Of a DNA stretch of 12,386 bases, positions 6,667 to 12,386 are shown piece by piece (position 1 is the first letter of the stretch; each line of letters starts with the position of its first letter). Both the position numbers and the translations under genes were made by a program. The DNA comes from Bacteroides sp. (GTDB lineage Bacteria > Bacteroidota > Bacteroidia > Bacteroidales > Bacteroidaceae). The notes beneath the pieces are model-generated. The model was not told the DNA's origin, made no database searches, and was given only the letters and a program-made list of their open reading frames with translations. The stretch is taken from NCBI GenBank assembly GCA_019412865.1, contig DXOJ01000380.1:1-12386 (forward strand). The letters run 5' to 3'.

Positions 6667-6872
6667 ACATTATCCTCATTTACAGGAATAAAATATTTCT
6701 GCTCACCAAAGAAAATACGGTTAAATTTATCACGAATCGCTATAACTAAGCCTTTGAACGGATTATGTTCAATATCAATTACTGTACCCTCTATCCATTC
6801 ATCGAGTCCCGTTAACCTAGGATCCACTTTTACCTTTTCACCTTCTTTTATCATAACACTATTTTTCTTCAT
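6654..6872 (-). CDS. Small protein upstream of vapD, probable antitoxin or regulator
   Basis: This is a 72-residue protein (from the ATG at 6870-6872; an internal ATG would give 66 residues). It has no membrane segment or signal peptide. The sequence alternates short predicted strands: GEKVKVDPRL (11-20), DEWIEGTVIDIEHNPF (24-39), GLVIAIRD (41-48) and RIFFGEQKYFIPV (52-64). This looks like a small SH3-like beta barrel, but I do not recognise a named family with confidence. It overlaps vapD by 13 bases, has its own promoter and shares the low GC (17 of 60 at 6721-6780). Gene order, small-first and overlapping, is typical of toxin-antitoxin pairs and suggests that it neutralises VapD. That role is inferred from position only. 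The reading frame itself is well supported. Confidence 0.75.
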   Translation of the reverse strand: MKKNSVMIKEGEKVKVDPRLTGLDEWIEGTVIDIEHNPFKGLVIAIRDKFNRIFFGEQKYFIPVNEDNVCMQ

Positions 6873-6885
6873 TGATTTCCAATTA

Positions 6886-6916
6886 CAAAGATAATATTAT
6901 TTCCTTTTCCGACGAA
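6886..6916 (-). promoter_or_regulatory. Bacteroides-type promoter of the vapD cassette
   Basis: TATCTTTG on the minus strand (6886-6893) matches the -7 consensus and stands 13 bases before the ATG at 6872. TTCG (6913-6916) at a 19-base spacing is a three-of-four match to the -33 TTTG. The predicted leader is about 10 bases. Confidence 0.65.
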
Positions 6917-6930
6917 TCAAAAGCGAGTAT

Positions 6931-7197
6931 TTAACCATTTATTTCCAGGTGTCTTTCCAACCACTTCACTGCATAAGAGCACGTTGCTTTCGGTTTCATC
7001 CCGTTGGCCAATGCGTAGCCGTAAGCAGCTTTCACCAGTGCAGCAGCTATTCCGCGGCCTTCTACCGGACGGGGTACAATTGTGTGGATAATATCAAGAG
7101 AATCACCTATCAGGCGATATTCTACAAAGGCGGTGCGACCGTCTACTTCTGTCTTGAACAATTTTTGTTCGGGCTGATGAATAATTTCGTAATCCAT
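6931..7197 (-). CDS. GNAT-type N-acetyltransferase, small (YjdJ-like)
   Basis: This 88-residue cytoplasmic protein belongs to the short acetyltransferase group with a stripped-down GNAT fold. The order is an N-terminal beta hairpin (FKTEVDGRTAFVEYRL), IIHTIVPRPVEGRGIAAALV with the acetyl-CoA loop EGRGIA at 46-51, and the C-terminal CSYAVKWLERH (73-83). This closing Cys-x-Tyr-x3-Trp-x2-Arg-His motif marks the family. Substrates in the family are largely unknown. It lies 81 bases downstream of the epimerase-lipocalin gene on the same strand and may be co-transcribed. The best local promoter box, TTATTTTG at 7245-7252, has one mismatch. A perfect palindrome ACTTTAAAGT (7208-7217) lies just upstream of the ATG. 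Confidence 0.9.
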   Translation of the reverse strand: MDYEIIHQPEQKLFKTEVDGRTAFVEYRLIGDSLDIIHTIVPRPVEGRGIAAALVKAAYGYALANGMKPKATCSYAVKWLERHLEING

Positions 7198-7278
7198 AAT
7201 TTCTGTTACTTTAAAGTTGGCTTATTGTTCGTTGAGTACTCTTGCAAAATAATCTTGGGTTATTAGCAGGGATTGGGA

Positions 7279-8592
7279 TTAGAGTTGGTCAATCCACTTC
7301 AACTGACTCGTATCATATCCACGGCGTTCGGCAACGGTGACGAGTTTCTTCTTGATTGCTTCCGGCAGTTGAGGTGTACGGCTTAGTATCCAGAGATATT
7401 TATCGGTACTACTACCTACCAAAGCATAGTTATAATTCTCTTCATCCAGCTCCAAGACGTAATAGTCAGAATAGAAGCTAAGGAAGAAAGACACTTTCAG
7501 TTTACCCGGCTGTGCGGGATCGGGTATCTTGGCGTGTCCGTTGGCAGTCTTGCAGATGTCGTAAGGAGAATTACGTTTGCATCCCCGGTTCTCTACACGA
7601 ATCATGCCGTCGGGACGAAGCGTGTAAGTAGCCGTGACGTCTACAAGTCCATGTTCAAAACGGTTCTCGTAACGGGCTATTTCATACCAGAGTCCCATAT
7701 ACCGGTGCAGGTTGAGAGAGGTAACCGTACTGTGATCCGTACCTCTGAAAAGACGTTCGACATTGGAAATGGAGAAATGAAATCCCGCTTCCGTCAGACG
7801 CGTAGGGCGGACTCTCTGACCGGCAGTCAGGAAAGAGGCAGCTTCACCATATAAGATTCGGAAAACTTTTTGAGGAACCACAATCGTTGTCCATGCCTGA
7901 TAAGCCTTTCCCATCGCATGGGTAAAAGCATTTTGCGAGATCTGTTGCGGGGCAACCAAGTTATATACACCACGTGTTTCTTCGTGAGTGATAAAGAATT
8001 CCATTGCACGACAAAGGTCGTGTATCGATATCCATGGAAAAGCTTGCGTACCGGGACCGATGGCGGTGGCTATCTTTGTGGCCTGTAAAGGACGAAGCAT
8101 CTGCTGCATCGCTCCCCCATCCGGAGAAAGCACTACGCCGAAGCGTGTAATAACGAGCCTGGTAGGTTCGGGACAGTGTCTCGCTTCCTTTTCCCACGCA
8201 TAGCAAAGATCGGACAGAAAGCCTTCTCCACGGGTACGGGTATATTCGTCCACCTCCGCTTCCGAAGGATAATAGCCTACGGCGGAAGCCGAAATCATCA
8301 GTTTCGGTTTCGTCTTGACTGCGTTCAAAGCGCGGATAATACGATTGGTTACGACAATACGACTATTGAAAAGCTCCTGTTTATATTCCGGTGTCCAACG
8401 CTTATTAATAGGTGCACCTGCCAGATTGATGACAACATCGCAATGGGTCAATGTCTGAATCAAATAACCGGACATACCTTCGCGAAACATCGACCTTCCC
8501 AGAGGAATGATCCGGTGTCCGCCCTTTTCTGTGAGATAATTAGAAAGATGTTTACCGATATATCCGGTAGCTCCGGTCATTGCTATATTCAT
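7279..8592 (-). CDS. TIGR01777-type NAD(P)-binding epimerase fused to a lipocalin
   Basis: This is a 437-residue two-domain protein. Residues 1 to about 235 form an extended-SDR domain of the TIGR01777/YfcH group: TGATGYIG (6-13), NLAGAPINKRW (56-66), SASAVGYYP (101-109) and FPWISIHDL. It is followed by the DUF1731-like end (about 240-285) with ILYGEAASFL and GQRVRPTRL. From about residue 290 a bacterial lipocalin (Blc-like) domain begins, with the GLWYEIARYENRFE signature (Trp302) and the closing WILSRTPQLP and YDTSQLKWI. Normal TIGR01777 proteins are about 300 residues and Blc is a secreted lipoprotein of about 170. Here the lipocalin has no signal peptide or lipobox, so both domains should be cytoplasmic. 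The lipocalin may bind a hydrophobic substrate for the oxidoreductase; this is inference. The frame is unbroken across the junction. Confidence 0.93.
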   Translation of the reverse strand: MNIAMTGATGYIGKHLSNYLTEKGGHRIIPLGRSMFREGMSGYLIQTLTHCDVVINLAGAPINKRWTPEYKQELFNSRIVVTNRIIRALNAVKTKPKLMISASAVGYYPSEAEVDEYTRTRGEGFLSDLCYAWEKEARHCPEPTRLVITRFGVVLSPDGGAMQQMLRPLQATKIATAIGPGTQAFPWISIHDLCRAMEFFITHEETRGVYNLVAPQQISQNAFTHAMGKAYQAWTTIVVPQKVFRILYGEAASFLTAGQRVRPTRLTEAGFHFSISNVERLFRGTDHSTVTSLNLHRYMGLWYEIARYENRFEHGLVDVTATYTLRPDGMIRVENRGCKRNSPYDICKTANGHAKIPDPAQPGKLKVSFFLSFYSDYYVLELDEENYNYALVGSSTDKYLWILSRTPQLPEAIKKKLVTVAERRGYDTSQLKWIDQL

Positions 8593-8650
8593 CTTGATTC
8601 ATTGTTTATTTAACTCTATTAGAAAAACGTATAAAATGCAAGAAAAGTTC

Positions 8651-8680
8651 TTTGAAAAAGGCAAAATGAGGTTATCTTTG
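8651..8680 (+). promoter_or_regulatory. Bacteroides -33/-7 promoter of the transglycosylase gene
   Basis: TTTG (8651-8654), an 18-base spacer and TATCTTTG (8673-8680) form a near-consensus promoter. The -7 box is part of a perfect dyad, TATCTT-TGC-AAGATA (8673-8687). The leader to the ATG at 8723 would be about 38 bases. Confidence 0.7.
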
Positions 8681-8722
8681 CAAGATAGACGTAAACATTG
8701 AAGCATCCAAAAAGGTTATAAA

Positions 8723-9703
8723 ATGAAAAGACGAATGAAAATCAACTATATTCTTACACTTATATTAGTATTTTGCATCGGTGCTTCCATCCCTGTATTG
8801 ACAGGCAGCAGCCAAGTGAACGAACAACATTCCGCTAAATCGGAAGTGCCGTATTGCGTTACTCCGCCTACCGTTCCCACACAAGTCACCTTCGACGGGG
8901 AAACGATTGATCTCCGGTGCTACGACCGCCGCGAACGGATGGACCGCGAGATGATGGCCTTCACCTATATGCATTCCACCACCATGCTATTGATAAAGCG
9001 TGCCAACCGTTACTTCCCCATCGTGGAACCGATACTGAAAGCAAACGGCATTCCCGATGACTTCAAATACCTGATGGTCATCGAAAGCAACCTGAACAAC
9101 ATTGCACGCTCTCCGGCAGGAGCAGCGGGCCTGTGGCAATTTATGCCTGCCACCGGACGGGAATTCGGGCTGGAAGTGAACGATAACGTAGACGAGCGTT
9201 ACCATATTGAAAAAGCAACCGTTGCCGCCTGCAAATACTTCAAACAGGCGTATGCCAAATATGGCGACTGGATGGCTGTCTCCGCCGCCTATAACGCCGG
9301 ACAGGGACGTATCTCCTCCCAACTTGAAAAGCAGTTGGCAAGTCATGCCATGGACTTATGGCTGGTAGAGGAAACTTCCCGCTACATGTTCCGTCTGCTG
9401 GCAGCCAAAGAGATATTCAATAACCCGCAACGTTACGGATTCCTCTTGAAACGGGAACATCTGTATCCGCCTATTCCTTATAAAGAGGTAACCGTCAACA
9501 CTTCTATCGACGATCTGAACGACTACGCAAAATCACAGGGAATCACCTATGCCCAACTCCGTGATGCCAATCCCTGGCTGCGCGACACTTCATTGAAAAA
9601 CAAGACCGGAAAGACATACATTCTCTATATTCCTACACAAGAGGGAATGTATTACAACCCGCAAAAAACCGTTGCCTATAATAAACAGTGGGTCATCGAC
9701 TAA
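8723..9703 (+). CDS. Lytic murein transglycosylase (MltD-like, SLT domain)
   Basis: This envelope enzyme of 326 residues cleaves the glycan chains of peptidoglycan with formation of 1,6-anhydro ends. It has an N-terminal signal sequence or anchor with a hydrophobic core at residues 8-26. No good lipobox is seen (LVFC at 15-18 has Phe before Cys). The SLT domain (about 95-240) carries the catalytic Glu121 in VIESNLNN, SPAGAAGLWQFMPATG (130-145) and AYNAGQGR (189-196). The C-terminal 70 residues (VTVNTSIDDLNDYAKSQGIT and NPWLRD) resemble a LysM-like or MltD C-terminal module that binds glycan. A second ATG at residue 5 is an alternative start. The K+ channel gene follows after 38 bases on the same strand. 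Confidence 0.93.
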   Translation: MKRRMKINYILTLILVFCIGASIPVLTGSSQVNEQHSAKSEVPYCVTPPTVPTQVTFDGETIDLRCYDRRERMDREMMAFTYMHSTTMLLIKRANRYFPIVEPILKANGIPDDFKYLMVIESNLNNIARSPAGAAGLWQFMPATGREFGLEVNDNVDERYHIEKATVAACKYFKQAYAKYGDWMAVSAAYNAGQGRISSQLEKQLASHAMDLWLVEETSRYMFRLLAAKEIFNNPQRYGFLLKREHLYPPIPYKEVTVNTSIDDLNDYAKSQGITYAQLRDANPWLRDTSLKNKTGKTYILYIPTQEGMYYNPQKTVAYNKQWVID

Positions 9704-9741
9704 AAAGGCTTTTTCTTTAATTCCGGCCAAACACTATTGAT

Positions 9742-10611
9742 ATGAAACTGAAAGAAAGAATCCATCTTTTTTTGCATGACGAGAAACTGAAACGAAAGTT
9801 GTACGTCATCATCTTCGAATCGGACACCCCTGCCGGGAAATTGTTCGACGTGATTCTTATCGCCTGTATTCTGGTCAGCGTATTGCTCGTCATCATCGAA
9901 AGTCTGAAAGGACTTCCCACCTATCTGACGACTCCGTTCGTCATTATGGAATTCCTTTTCACCGGCTTCTTTACTTTCGAATACCTGACGAGAATCTACT
10001 GTTCACCCCGTCCCCGGAAATACATATTCAGCTTTTTCGGTATCGTAGACTTACTGGCCACGTTGCCTCTTTACATCGGTCTGCTCTTTCCGGGCGCCCG
10101 CTATCTACTCATCATCCGTGCCTTCCGCCTGATACGTGTGTTCCGCGTCTTCAAGCTTTTCAACTTTCTGAATGAGGGGGAACGGCTGCTCACTGCCTTG
10201 CGTGAAAGTAGTAAGAAGATTGCAGTGTTCTTCTTGTTTGTCGTCATTCTGGTGACTTCCATCGGAACGCTAATGTATATGATTGAAGGAACGCAGCCCA
10301 ACTCCCAGTTCAACAATATCCCGAACAGCATCTATTGGGCTATCGTCACCATGACTACCGTAGGTTATGGAGATATTACTCCCGCCACCGGCCTCGGAAA
10401 ATTCCTTTCCGCCTGTGTCATGCTCATCGGTTACACGATTATCGCCGTACCGACAGGTATCGTATCTGCCTCCATGATGAAAGAATATAAACGCAGAAGA
10501 GACAAAGAATGCCCCAACTGCCATCGCTCCGGACACGAAGATAATGCAGAGTTTTGCAAATATTGCGGCCACAGCCTAGACCCATCCGAAACCAAAGCGG
10601 AAGAGAAATAA
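9742..10611 (+). CDS. Voltage-gated-type potassium channel with C-terminal zinc ribbon
   Basis: This is an inner-membrane ion channel of 289 residues with the six-helix Ion_trans layout. S1 lies at about 34-52, S2 at about 65-85, and S3 at about 97-115. S4 has Arg at 126, 129, 132 and 135 at every third position, a voltage-sensor pattern. S5 is at about 158-181, the pore loop carries the potassium filter TTVGYGD (205-211), and S6 is at about 221-245. After a basic linker (KRRRDKE) comes a zinc ribbon with CPNC (257-260) and CKYC (272-275). Kch/KvAP-type channels are usual, but the cytoplasmic zinc ribbon is an uncommon end and may serve in assembly or sensing. It starts 38 bases behind the transglycosylase gene, so read-through is likely. 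It converges on the DUF2809 gene with 5 bases between stop codons. Confidence 0.93.
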   Translation: MKLKERIHLFLHDEKLKRKLYVIIFESDTPAGKLFDVILIACILVSVLLVIIESLKGLPTYLTTPFVIMEFLFTGFFTFEYLTRIYCSPRPRKYIFSFFGIVDLLATLPLYIGLLFPGARYLLIIRAFRLIRVFRVFKLFNFLNEGERLLTALRESSKKIAVFFLFVVILVTSIGTLMYMIEGTQPNSQFNNIPNSIYWAIVTMTTVGYGDITPATGLGKFLSACVMLIGYTIIAVPTGIVSASMMKEYKRRRDKECPNCHRSGHEDNAEFCKYCGHSLDPSETKAEEK

Positions 10612-10616
10612 GTCCT

Positions 10617-10985
10617 CTATGATCTACGCCGGACGAAATGCTCGAATAAGACAATGAAAACGCATCCCACAGCATAGCAGGCAATATCTCCCCAATCGAA
10701 CGTAGAACCCAGCACAATTCGGGCTACACGGTTCGTAACGCCCAATGTTTCCACCAGTTGGAAGTATTGCAACACTTCTACGAAACAGGCAAAAAGAAAG
10801 ACATAAAACGGCATCCGCGGAATCCCCGTCGGTAGAAAGATACGTACAAAGCTATATACCAGCACTACAACCAGCATATCTCCGACATAGGGACGTATGA
10901 AACGGTCGCGCACATACAAAGCTATCAACACCTCAATACAGAAGATCACCAGAAAGCTGATTATATAAAAAAATCTTTTCTTCAT
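10617..10985 (-). CDS. DUF2809 family membrane protein
   Basis: This is a small integral membrane protein of about 122 residues with four hydrophobic helices. The conserved family features are RPYVGDMLVVVLVYSFVR after the first helix, the EVLQYFQL segment, and LGSTFDWGDIACYAVG near the C-terminus. This is the DUF2809 pattern, distantly like VanZ, and its function is not known. Two ATG codons compete: 10985 (MKKRFFYIISF), chosen because the hydrophobic helix follows at once, and 11012, which adds nine polar residues. The best promoter candidate, TATATTCG (11026-11033, minus strand), has one mismatch to the -7 consensus and no well-spaced -33. Confidence 0.85.
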   Translation of the reverse strand: MKKRFFYIISFLVIFCIEVLIALYVRDRFIRPYVGDMLVVVLVYSFVRIFLPTGIPRMPFYVFLFACFVEVLQYFQLVETLGVTNRVARIVLGSTFDWGDIACYAVGCVFIVLFEHFVRRRS

Positions 10986-11144
10986 TATTTGCTCGGTCGC
11001 GGGATTAAACATTTATTTGAATTTGCGAATATACGATAAAATGAATTGGATACGTTCAAATATTGCTAAATGATTGATACAAAAAGGGGAAATAATTGTA
11101 TATTTATAGTCCTAAGCATTTTTCCACAAACAATAAAAAACAGA

Positions 11145-11150
11145 AAGGAG
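11145..11150 (+). promoter_or_regulatory. Shine-Dalgarno-like site that sets the MgtC start
   Basis: AAGGAG stands nine bases before the ATG at 11160 and twelve before the next ATG at 11163. Such a strong site is unusual in this window and places the start here, not at the in-frame upstream ATG at 11070. Confidence 0.6.
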
Positions 11151-11159
11151 ATTGAACAC

Positions 11160-11828
11160 ATGATGTTGAATATGGATTTTGTAATCCGTTTATTGGTTGC
11201 CGGAATACTGGGAGCCATCATCGGACTGGATCGTGAATACCGTGCCAAAGAAGCCGGATACCGCACTCATTTTCTCGTGTCGCTAGGTAGTGCTTTGATT
11301 ATGATCGTTTCCCAATACGGATTTCAGGAAATTATAAAAGAAAGTAGTGTCACACTTGATCCCAGTCGGGTGGCGGCACAGGTTGTCAGCGGTATCGGGT
11401 TTATCGGTGCAGGAACCATCATCTTTCAAAAACAGATTGTACGTGGACTGACTACCGCCGCAGGGATCTGGGCAACAGCAGGTATCGGCCTGGCGGTAGG
11501 TGCAGGAATGTACACCATCAGCATTGCCGCCACGATATTGACCCTCGTCGGACTGGAACTACTTAGCTATCTATTTAAAAGCATCGGAATGAAAAGCTCA
11601 ATGGTTTCTTTCTCAACTCCCAACAAAGACATACTGAAACAGATAGCGGACAGATTCAACTCTAAAGACTACCTGATAGTCTCTTACGAGATGGAAACGC
11701 TACACACGGGCGAAACAGAATCTTATCAGGTTACCATGGTTATCAAGTCGAAACGAAATAATGATGAAGGGCATCTGCTTTCGCTGATACAGGAATTTCC
11801 GGATGTAACGGTGCAGCGAATTGAATAG
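11160..11828 (+). CDS. MgtC/SapB family membrane protein
   Basis: This is an inner-membrane protein of 222 residues. The N-terminal half is the MgtC membrane domain of about five helices: VAGILGAIIGLDREYRAKEA with the conserved Asp and Glu-Tyr-Arg, GYRTHFLVSLGSALIMIVSQ, DPSRVAAQVVSGIGFIGAG, and GLTTAAGIWATAGIGLAVG. The C-terminal 75 residues form a soluble, probably ACT-like, domain (ILKQIADRFNSKDYLIVSYE and LLSLIQEFPDVTVQRIE). In Salmonella, MgtC controls the F-type ATPase and supports growth at low magnesium and in macrophages; most homologues, including this type, have no proven role. The ATG at 11160 has a good Shine-Dalgarno site and fits the family's N-terminus. A near-consensus box TATATTTA (11099-11106) could be its -7 element. 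The gene is convergent with the DUF4130 remnant. Confidence 0.9.
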   Translation: MMLNMDFVIRLLVAGILGAIIGLDREYRAKEAGYRTHFLVSLGSALIMIVSQYGFQEIIKESSVTLDPSRVAAQVVSGIGFIGAGTIIFQKQIVRGLTTAAGIWATAGIGLAVGAGMYTISIAATILTLVGLELLSYLFKSIGMKSSMVSFSTPNKDILKQIADRFNSKDYLIVSYEMETLHTGETESYQVTMVIKSKRNNDEGHLLSLIQEFPDVTVQRIE

Positions 11829-11860
11829 TCAGACTTTCGCTCCTCTCCCAAAATGGAAAT

Positions 11861-12337
11861 CTACTTCTGCTTTTCCGTCAGATACTTCCAATAACGTACA
11901 GGCATATCCTGCCTGTGCTTTCTCGGATTCATGCGTTCTTTGATACAAATGGCCTTGAAATATGTCTTCCAAAGTTGTTGGAAAAGCTTCTCATCCTTGT
12001 CCATCAGGCTTTCGTCCAGCATCCCCGTAATCAAATGGGATTCACGGCTGTCATCATCAAACGAGATAGTCGTCACCTCCTGCAAATCATAATAAAATCC
12101 GTAACGGCGTTTCATGTCGTAAATAATCCACTTCTGATCGGCAAAACGATCTTTGAAATGGTGAACGGTCAGCGGGAGCGCATTATACTGCGGTTCGAAA
12201 GCGGCAAAGAATGTACCGTCGGCAGCTTTCTGAAAACGGACAAACTGCATCAGGTGCACACGTTCGCCATCCACTTTTTTCCATATTTGCGCTAATTGCA
12301 AAACGTCCGGATCACCAAAATTGGTTTCAATAGAGCT
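11861..12337 (-). pseudogene. DUF4130 (TIGR03915-like) DNA metabolism protein, N-terminally truncated
   Basis: About 159 codons match the C-terminal part of the DUF4130 family: ETNFGDPDVLQLAQIWKKV, MQFVRFQKAADGTFFAAFEP, LPLTVHHFKDRFADQKWIIY, LITGMLDESLMDKDEKLFQ, LWKTYFKAICIKERMNPRKH and PVRYWKYLTEKQ. The family is usually about 250 residues and stands next to a radical SAM protein, with a proposed but unproven part in DNA repair or modification. Here family sequence runs back to codon 12335-12337 (SSIETNF), then TAG and, four codons on, TAA close the frame. The next 46 bases are AT-rich and not recognisably coding. No ATG precedes the conserved region, so roughly the first 95 residues are missing. 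Truncation by rearrangement, a nearby frameshift with fast decay, or a contig-end artefact all remain possible. Confidence 0.75.
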
Positions 12338-12340
12338 CTA
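12331..12340. repeat. Perfect palindrome TAGAGCTCTA at the DUF4130 break
   Basis: A 10-base perfect palindrome coincides with the point where DUF4130 homology ends. The -7-like box TAAGTTTG (12339-12346, plus strand) overlaps its right edge. It could be a recombination or insertion site, or a chance occurrence. Confidence 0.4.
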
Positions 12341-12346
12341 AGTTTG
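12339..12346 (+). promoter_or_regulatory. Possible rightward -7 box at the window edge
   Basis: TAAGTTTG matches TAnnTTTG, but no TTTG stands at -33 spacing. If active it would drive a gene to the right of the window, away from the DUF4130 remnant. Confidence 0.3.
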
Positions 12347-12386
12347 CAGTTAATAGATAAGAGGTCGGAAATTTATTTTAAAAAAG

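Noticed and set aside
8176..8613. 145-codon plus-strand open frame
   Set aside because: It is antisense to the epimerase domain, whose motifs are unmistakable; the product resembles nothing known.
9702..9720. AAAAAGGCTTTTT as a terminator after the transglycosylase gene
   Set aside because: The stem is nearly all A-T with a one- to three-base loop, so it is too weak; the channel gene follows closely on the same strand.
11070..11159. 30-residue N-terminal extension of the MgtC protein
   Set aside because: The strong Shine-Dalgarno site before 11160 and the family's usual N-terminus support the later start.
11915..12295. 126-codon plus-strand open frame
   Set aside because: It is antisense to the conserved DUF4130 sequence and has no family features.

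Overview
The window looks like a chromosomal segment of a gut Bacteroidales, most likely Bacteroides. Four start regions carry an identical TATCTTTG box and a fifth lies at the MATE gene; this fits the Bacteroides -7 consensus TAnnTTTG, in two cases with a TTTG -33 element 18-20 bases upstream. Shine-Dalgarno sequences are mostly absent. The protein families (coiled-coil RluA synthase, TrkH, DUF2809, TIGR03915-type DUF4130 protein, MltD-like transglycosylase) also fit that group. No rRNA, tRNA, insertion sequence, CRISPR array or origin was seen.

Left part (1-4741): the 3' portion of an RluA-type pseudouridine synthase runs rightward into a convergent MATE efflux gene, with a 4-base overlap. 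Upstream of MATE on the minus strand lie a small zinc-ribbon protein with a possibly leaderless promoter and the potassium-transport subunit gene trkH. A 249-base divergent intergenic region (4742-4990) holds a 14-base direct repeat and a dyad ahead of the next promoter.

Middle (4991-7197): a plus-strand operon encodes a YgbA_NO family cysteine-rich protein, a short-chain dehydrogenase and a putative zinc-ribbon protein. It ends in a strong hairpin that probably serves both strands. Facing it is an AT-rich two-gene minus-strand cassette: a VapD-family endoribonuclease and an overlapping small upstream partner, which looks like an imported toxin-antitoxin module. A small GNAT-type acetyltransferase follows.

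Right part (7279-12386): a minus-strand gene fuses a TIGR01777 epimerase to a cytoplasmic lipocalin. Next come a plus-strand lytic transglycosylase and a voltage-gated-type potassium channel with a C-terminal zinc ribbon, then a minus-strand DUF2809 membrane protein and a plus-strand MgtC/SapB membrane protein. The window ends in a DUF4130 (putative DNA metabolism) gene that lacks its N-terminal half; the break coincides with a perfect 10-base palindrome.

Most of the window is ordinary core genome. The parts that deserve attention are the VapD cassette, the regulatory DNA ahead of the YgbA operon, the epimerase-lipocalin fusion and the truncated DUF4130 gene.
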